A DNA stretch of 17,163 nucleotides from NCBI GenBank assembly GCA_014729945.1, contig WJJC01000149.1, positions 1 through 17,163 of the forward strand. Direction: 5' to 3'. The stretch is from Candidatus Bathyarchaeota archaeon. GTDB lineage: Archaea; Thermoproteota; Bathyarchaeia; TCS64. Of the stretch, positions 13,488 to 17,163 are shown in pieces (positions within the stretch are counted from its first letter, which is position 1; the number at the start of each line of letters is the position of its first letter). The translations under genes and the position numbers were made by a program. The notes beneath the pieces are model-generated. The model ran no database searches. It saw only the letters and a program-made list of their open reading frames with translations, and was not told where the DNA came from.

Positions 13488-14594
13488 CTAGTTAAGGTCT
13501 TTAAAGCTGAGTACTTCTACTCCGCGAGGTATGCGCACTCCCTCGGCTACACGTTCACCTATGATGTTTTCAATGTTCTTCTCACGAGCCGTATCAATTA
13601 AGCGACCCGTCACTATTCCATCAAAGACAACCGTCTTAACGTTGCTGGTGTTTTTCAGTTTCTCAACGAGCTCGCTTACAGGTATCTTCTTCTCCTTATC
13701 GCCATTGCTCTTAATGAGAACCGCTTCAAGTGTTCCTTTAAGCTCCTTAGTTAGTTCAACTACCTCGTTTGGTATGCCTTCTTCGAGTGTGGTCTTCTTG
13801 TCCAGAGCGCTCTGGATCTCTTCAGGGCTAAGTTCTTCGACCTCTTTTCCCCTGGGTGCTCTCGCCACATATGTGGGGGGTGCTACCTGCTTCAACTCTT
13901 GTAGTATCAGGTCTCCTCCCCTGTCTCCATCAAGGAAAGCTGTTACTTCTTTCTTATTGGCCAGGTTCTTTATGGTGTTAGGGACTTTGACGCCCTCCAT
14001 GGCGATAACGCCTGTGACGCCGCTCTTAATTAGATTATTAACGTCTGCTCTTCCCTCAACGACAATTATCTCATCGCTCTTACTGATATCGGGGCTTGCA
14101 GTGAGTCTTTCTCTCCCATAGTGTACTGCTTTGACTTTCTTGTCCTCTTTCTGGACCTCGTCTAGGAGTTGCTCTATTTCTTGCCCATCCTTGACTACCC
14201 AGTCACGCATGAGTTCCTTTGCTCGCTCAACGATCTGTTTACGCTTGTCAACACGAACATCGGTTATACTCTCTATGTTTATCTTAGATTCACATGGGCC
14301 TACCCTGTCCACGGTCTCCATGGCTGCAGCGATTAACGCTGTTTCAGCGCGGTCAAGACTGCTTGGTGCGATAATTTCTCCCTTGGTCATGTCTTTGGAT
14401 GATCTTAGGTTAATATCGATCCTACCGATCTTACCTGATTTCTGGAGTTCACGTAACTCAAACTCTTTAGGGAATAATCCCTCGGTCTGCCCGAAAATAG
14501 CCCCGATCACATCATGTTTCTCGACAACGCCTTCGATGGTGAAGTAGGCTTTAATGACATATTTTGCGCCTGCGAATTTCTCTGTGTCTTTCAA
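13488..14594 (-). CDS. dnaG: Archaeal DnaG primase-like protein
   Basis: Archaeal DnaG is a TOPRIM-domain protein that can make RNA primers and is also a stable subunit of the archaeal exosome, where it helps bind poly(A). The N-terminal region (AKYVIKAYFTIEGVVEKHDVIG) and the FGQTEGLF stretch are typical. The TOPRIM motifs are VVEGRADVNNL (178-188) with E180, and LDGDRGGD (221-228) with D222 and D224. All acidic catalytic residues are present. At 368 residues it is slightly shorter than many archaeal homologues. A TTG start is supported by GAGAGG about seven bases upstream. No other exosome gene is seen in this window. Confidence 0.94.
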   Translation of the reverse strand: MKDTEKFAGAKYVIKAYFTIEGVVEKHDVIGAIFGQTEGLFPKEFELRELQKSGKIGRIDINLRSSKDMTKGEIIAPSSLDRAETALIAAAMETVDRVGPCESKINIESITDVRVDKRKQIVERAKELMRDWVVKDGQEIEQLLDEVQKEDKKVKAVHYGRERLTASPDISKSDEIIVVEGRADVNNLIKSGVTGVIAMEGVKVPNTIKNLANKKEVTAFLDGDRGGDLILQELKQVAPPTYVARAPRGKEVEELSPEEIQSALDKKTTLEEGIPNEVVELTKELKGTLEAVLIKSNGDKEKKIPVSELVEKLKNTSNVKTVVFDGIVTGRLIDTAREKNIENIIGERVAEGVRIPRGVEVLSFKDLN

Positions 14595-14630
14595 CTGTGA
14601 TCCTCTCTATTTTCTACTATCACCCTTACC

Positions 14631-14661
14631 GCAGGGGTCCCTAGAAATGATTGGGACCTGC
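14631..14661. repeat. Hairpin upstream of dnaG
   Basis: GCAGGGGTCCC (14631-14641) and GGGACCTGC (14653-14661) pair over nine bases with a two-base bulge around an 11-base loop. On the plus strand a T7 run follows at 14673-14679, which resembles a terminator, but no plus-strand gene ends here. On the minus strand it would lie in the dnaG leader if transcription starts upstream of it. Its role is unclear. Confidence 0.35.
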
Positions 14662-14734
14662 CGGGCGTACTGTTTTTTTGGAATCCCGTTAATCCTTCTT
14701 CTATATGATCTGCAGGAGAACAATATTCACAGGG

Positions 14735-14797
14735 TTCCCCTACTAGTGAGAGTGATGATGCGTCTATTGACGCAGTTTTGTAAGTTGTCTAGGGGAA
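14735..14797. repeat. Nested inverted repeats upstream of gap
   Basis: TTCCCCTA (14735-14742) is exactly complementary to TAGGGGAA (14790-14797). Inside the 47-base interval lies a second perfect hairpin, TGCGTC-TATT-GACGCA (14759-14774). Just outside the right arm is the TATA-like AATAAAAAG (about 14796-14804). A TATA-like CTATATGA at 14701-14708 could drive transcription of the element itself. It may be a small structured RNA, a leader element or a regulator site. Confidence 0.4.
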
Positions 14798-14826
14798 TAA
14801 AAAGGTTCCCGAATAAGGTTAGCTTT

Positions 14827-14866
14827 AAGTGTTTGATGTGTGGTCTCTTTGAGAGGCTTAACACTT
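14827..14866 (+). promoter_or_regulatory. Leader hairpin covering the gap ribosome site and start codon
   Basis: AAGTGTT (14827-14833) pairs with AACACTT (14860-14866), whose last two bases belong to the TTG start codon. Inside, TCTC (14844-14847) pairs with GAGA (14851-14854), part of the Shine-Dalgarno sequence GAGAGG (14851-14856). The TATA-like element near 14800 would place the transcript start about 14826, exactly at the base of the hairpin. The leader could therefore keep gap translation low until opened. Confidence 0.42.
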
Positions 14867-15857
14867 GGGTATACGTGTTGCAATCAATGGTTTTGGCCGC
14901 ACAGGCCGGCTAGCCTTCAGATCCGCCTTCGAGAGAGGGCTCGACTTGGAATTCGTTGCTGTTAATAGAGGTGACCCAGAGAAGCTGGCGCATCTTTTAA
15001 AGTATGATAGCGTTCATGGCAGGTTTCCATATGAAGTAGAGGTTGGAGACGATGGCCTCTTTGTTGAAGGACAGGAGATAAAAGTTCTATACGAGTCAGA
15101 CGCTGAGAAGCTTCCATGGAAGGAGCTTGATGTTGATGTTGTTATAGAGTCTAGTGGTCATTATAGGGATAGGGAGAGTGCGTCAAAACACCTGACCGCT
15201 GGGGCTAAGAAGGTGTTGATAAGCGCTCCGGCGAAAAACCCTGATATCACCGTGGTTATGGGGGTTAATGATGATGAATATGATTCTGATGTACATCATA
15301 TAGTGAGTAATGCATCATGCACCACTAATTGTCTAGCCACTGTGGCTAAGGTTCTCAATGATGAATACAACATCGTTAACGGGTTTATGTCCACCATTCA
15401 CGGTTATACGGGAACCCAGATGATTCTGGATAGAGTTCACAAGGATATGCGGCGGGCCAGATCAGCGGCAATAAACATAATCCCAACAAGCACCGGAGCG
15501 GCGAAAGCCCTCAAAGATGTTATGCCGGAGTTGGATGGAAAACTCGACGCCATGGCTTTCAGGGTGCCAGTGCCTGATGTCAGCTTGATTGATCTCGCGG
15601 TTAATCTGGAAAAAGATGTAACTGTGGAAGAGGTTAATAGGGCGTATAAAGCGGCATCTGATGGCTCCATGAAGGGTATTCTGGGTTACAGTGATGAACC
15701 TCTGGTATCGACAGACTACATTAGTTGTCCATACAGTTCGATAGTTGATAGTCTTGAGACTAGGACCATCGGTAAAATGGTAAAAGTAGTGGCCTGGTAC
15801 GATAACGAGTGGGGCTACAGCTCGAGACTAGTGGATTTGACCCAGAAAATGTTCTAA
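14865..15857 (+). CDS. gap: Class I (bacterial-type) glyceraldehyde-3-phosphate dehydrogenase
   Basis: The enzyme interconverts glyceraldehyde 3-phosphate and 1,3-bisphosphoglycerate in glycolysis or gluconeogenesis. The 330 residues show the Rossmann motif NGFGRTGR (8-15), the active-site SNASCTTNC with Cys152, and His179 in STIHGYTGT, then WYDNEWGYS near the end. This is the bacterial/eukaryal class I enzyme, not the archaeal class II form, so lateral acquisition is likely; similar cases are known in haloarchaea. The cofactor loop reads VNRGD where NAD enzymes normally have ND, and the position equivalent to Pro188 (LP dipeptide) is RV, so NADP preference is probable. The TTG start has GAGAGG eight bases upstream. 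Its stop overlaps the tyrS stop tail to tail. Confidence 0.95.
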   Translation: MGIRVAINGFGRTGRLAFRSAFERGLDLEFVAVNRGDPEKLAHLLKYDSVHGRFPYEVEVGDDGLFVEGQEIKVLYESDAEKLPWKELDVDVVIESSGHYRDRESASKHLTAGAKKVLISAPAKNPDITVVMGVNDDEYDSDVHHIVSNASCTTNCLATVAKVLNDEYNIVNGFMSTIHGYTGTQMILDRVHKDMRRARSAAINIIPTSTGAAKALKDVMPELDGKLDAMAFRVPVPDVSLIDLAVNLEKDVTVEEVNRAYKAASDGSMKGILGYSDEPLVSTDYISCPYSSIVDSLETRTIGKMVKVVAWYDNEWGYSSRLVDLTQKMF

Positions 15858-16936
15858 CGGGTAATCTCTAGTCCCCGCATTTTCTCCAAGTTTTCCGGTT
15901 TTTTCTCAAAGTACTCGTGCACAGGCTCTAATAGTTTGATCACTGATGCGGATACACCGTTTTTTAGGTCCAGTGGATGTAAATCGCCTTTTGAGTATAT
16001 ATCAGCTAGCTCCTCAAAGTTTTCGAAGCTGATGTCTCCACCGAATTTATCTGGACGCTCTATGTTTAACTCACCGAGATGCGGAAAAACCAGCATTCTG
16101 GCGTGATCCAGTACTGGGTTGCCCCTAACTATTTTCTCTGGGCAGAAAGCGTCATGGTATTTCTCTTTAATCTCTTTGGGTGAGTCATTAACCCAGATGG
16201 CTCCCTTTCCGACGCTCTTACTCATCTTACCTCTGATGCTCTTATTGATCTCTTCGTCTTCATCGAAGCTGCCTTCAATGGATGTGTCCTGTAGGCTCGG
16301 TAATAGTGGGCTGTGAAGACAGACAGGTGGGTCAAATCCTAGTTTTGGCGCCGCTTCTCTGGCCAGCATATGTACTTTACGTTGATCCATTCCTGCTGCT
16401 GCTACGTCTAGCTTCATCTGGAATATGTCGCTTGTCTGGAGAGCAGGGTACAGGGCCCAGGCGGATTCTACGTCTACGGAGTCTGCGCTGCGTCCCATGA
16501 TGGGCATGGCTCTCAGCATTCTCTTCAAGCTGGTGGACTTCATAACTCTCACTACTTTTTCCCAGTAGTCTTTACCGTCTACTAGGTCGCTGGTCCAGAG
16601 GTACTCTACTTTTCCCTCCGGTAGTCCTAGTGCTGTGAAGCAGTCTTTGAAGTATTCTCCAGCAGCCCGGATGTTCTCCATTTTTCCCCCCATCTTATTG
16701 TTGATCCAGCCATGCCAGTCCGCTAAGAAGATGATAAAGTGAAAACCCGCGTCAGCATAGTCTCTCATTTTCTTACCCACGATAAGACCGGTTCCAGCGT
16801 GCATCATCCCACTAGGTTCGAACCCGACGTATCCACGTGGATGTTCTTTGGTCTCTAATAGTTCTCGTAATTCTTCACGTGTAATTATTTCCTGTAGATT
16901 TTGTGAGACTAATTTGAAACGGGTTTCAGTATCCAT
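15854..16936 (-). CDS. tyrS: Tyrosyl-tRNA synthetase, archaeal type
   Basis: TyrRS charges tRNA-Tyr in the cytoplasm. The class I signatures are HAGTG (46-50, the HIGH motif) preceded by YVGFEPSG, and KMSKS (237-241). The tyrosine pocket region includes ADWHGWINNK and the QTSDIFQMKLDVAAAGMDQRK type segment around 180-200. The 360-residue length matches the longer archaeal and eukaryal-like forms. The ATG at 16936 follows a TATA-like CTTAAAAA (16978-16971) that would give a leader of about 12 bases; no Shine-Dalgarno sequence is evident. It converges with gap, sharing three bases at the stops. Confidence 0.95.
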   Translation of the reverse strand: MDTETRFKLVSQNLQEIITREELRELLETKEHPRGYVGFEPSGMMHAGTGLIVGKKMRDYADAGFHFIIFLADWHGWINNKMGGKMENIRAAGEYFKDCFTALGLPEGKVEYLWTSDLVDGKDYWEKVVRVMKSTSLKRMLRAMPIMGRSADSVDVESAWALYPALQTSDIFQMKLDVAAAGMDQRKVHMLAREAAPKLGFDPPVCLHSPLLPSLQDTSIEGSFDEDEEINKSIRGKMSKSVGKGAIWVNDSPKEIKEKYHDAFCPEKIVRGNPVLDHARMLVFPHLGELNIERPDKFGGDISFENFEELADIYSKGDLHPLDLKNGVSASVIKLLEPVHEYFEKKPENLEKMRGLEITR

Positions 16937-16970
16937 TTTAATTCGCTAACTCTGTTATTCTGATGCATTC

Positions 16971-16978
16971 TTTTTAAG
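16971..16978 (-). promoter_or_regulatory. TATA box of tyrS
   Basis: CTTAAAAA on the minus strand is centred about 38 bp upstream of the tyrS ATG and predicts a start near 16948. Confidence 0.4.
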
Positions 16979-16985
16979 AGTATAG

Positions 16986-17001
16986 GACAGGGGAACCTGT
17001 C
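16986..17001. repeat. GACAGG/CCTGTC hairpin upstream of tyrS
   Basis: A perfect 6-bp stem (16986-16991 with 16996-17001) closes a GGAA tetraloop on the plus strand (TTCC on the minus). It sits just upstream of the tyrS TATA box and about 50 bp beyond the stop of the next minus-strand gene. No T-run follows directly on either strand. It may be an operator-like dyad or part of the 3' end of the upstream transcript. Confidence 0.35.
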
Positions 17002-17048
17002 TAATCTAGTGTAGAATAATAAGATCTAGTCTGGTGTTATTATTTGGT

Positions 17049-17163
17049 TTAGTGAACGACGCCCATGCGGTGTAGTTCTTCTCTGAGAACCTTGAGAGTG
17101 TTCTTCAAGTTGGTCTGTTTAGACACGTATTCATCCCCTGTGATTATCTCCTGCTTGAATTGA
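17049..17163 (-). CDS. C-terminal end of an unidentified protein (partial)
   Basis: An open frame enters from the right edge of the window and ends at TAA 17051-17049. It gives about 37 residues, including GDEYVSKQTNLKNTLKVL and ending RMGVVH. The sequence is helical and charged, and looks coding. No family is recognised. It lies on the same strand as tyrS, 112 bp upstream, with a hairpin and a TATA box between them. Confidence 0.5.
   Translation of the reverse strand, partial: QFKQEIITGDEYVSKQTNLKNTLKVLREELHRMGVVH

Noticed and set aside
13531..14547. Long plus-strand ORFs of 196 and 138 residues opposite dnaG
   Set aside because: They are Ser/Leu/Thr-rich shadows in the antisense frame of a well-conserved gene.
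14735..14797. C/D box guide RNA, because GTGATGA resembles a C box
   Set aside because: No CTGA D box lies near the closing stem and spacing from stem to C box is too long.
14595..14864. A tRNA gene in the dnaG-gap intergenic region
   Set aside because: GGTTC occurs twice, but no T-arm GGTTCRA context, acceptor stem or D-arm can be built around it.
14554..14913. 119-residue plus-strand ORF running into gap
   Set aside because: It crosses the dnaG start, the promoter region and the gap start in another frame, with no ribosome site and no recognisable protein pattern.
1..17163. CRISPR arrays, insertion sequences or prophage genes
   Set aside because: No regularly spaced direct repeats, transposase, integrase or phage structural genes were seen.

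Overview
This is an archaeal chromosome segment, probably euryarchaeal. The evidence is an archaeal-type primase DnaG, an archaeal TyrRS, a nurA-herA-mre11-rad50 operon, an archaeal 7S (SRP) RNA, TATA boxes about 25-30 bp upstream of several start codons, apparently leaderless genes, and frequent TTG/GTG starts. Base composition is moderate and AGA/AGG/ATA codons are common. I cannot name the lineage. No phage, IS element, CRISPR array or tRNA was seen.

Left part (1-4800): mostly short transcription units. They are the 3' end of an unknown gene; a wrecked M19 dipeptidase gene (in-frame amber, large internal deletion, frame change); a TIGR04076-like protein; an M14 carboxypeptidase-like protein; a zinc-binding protein with an acidic tail; and an MscS-type channel. 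The channel gene diverges from two small related helical-protein genes across a cluster of TGATCA dyads. A four-cysteine small protein follows.

Centre (4825-11508): nurA, herA, mre11 and rad50 form a tightly overlapping operon for DNA-end resection (Mre11-Rad50 end processing, HerA translocase, NurA nuclease). The Rad50 is highly unusual. It has no CxxC zinc hook. The exact middle of its coiled coil instead carries two hydrophobic helices joined by a very short turn, so the protein looks membrane-anchored at its apex. Its ABC signature is also non-canonical. This is the best candidate in the window for an undescribed system.

Right part (11496-17163): the SRP RNA gene lies antisense to the operon and its terminal helix appears to use the last codons of rad50. 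Then come a site-2 protease and a nucleotidyltransferase-wHTH protein that share one TATA element, dnaG, a bacterial-type (class I) GAPDH with residues suggesting NADP preference and a leader hairpin over its start codon, tyrS, and the 3' end of one more minus-strand gene. Gene pairs nucleotidyltransferase/dnaG and gap/tyrS meet tail to tail with gaps or overlaps of about 3 bp.
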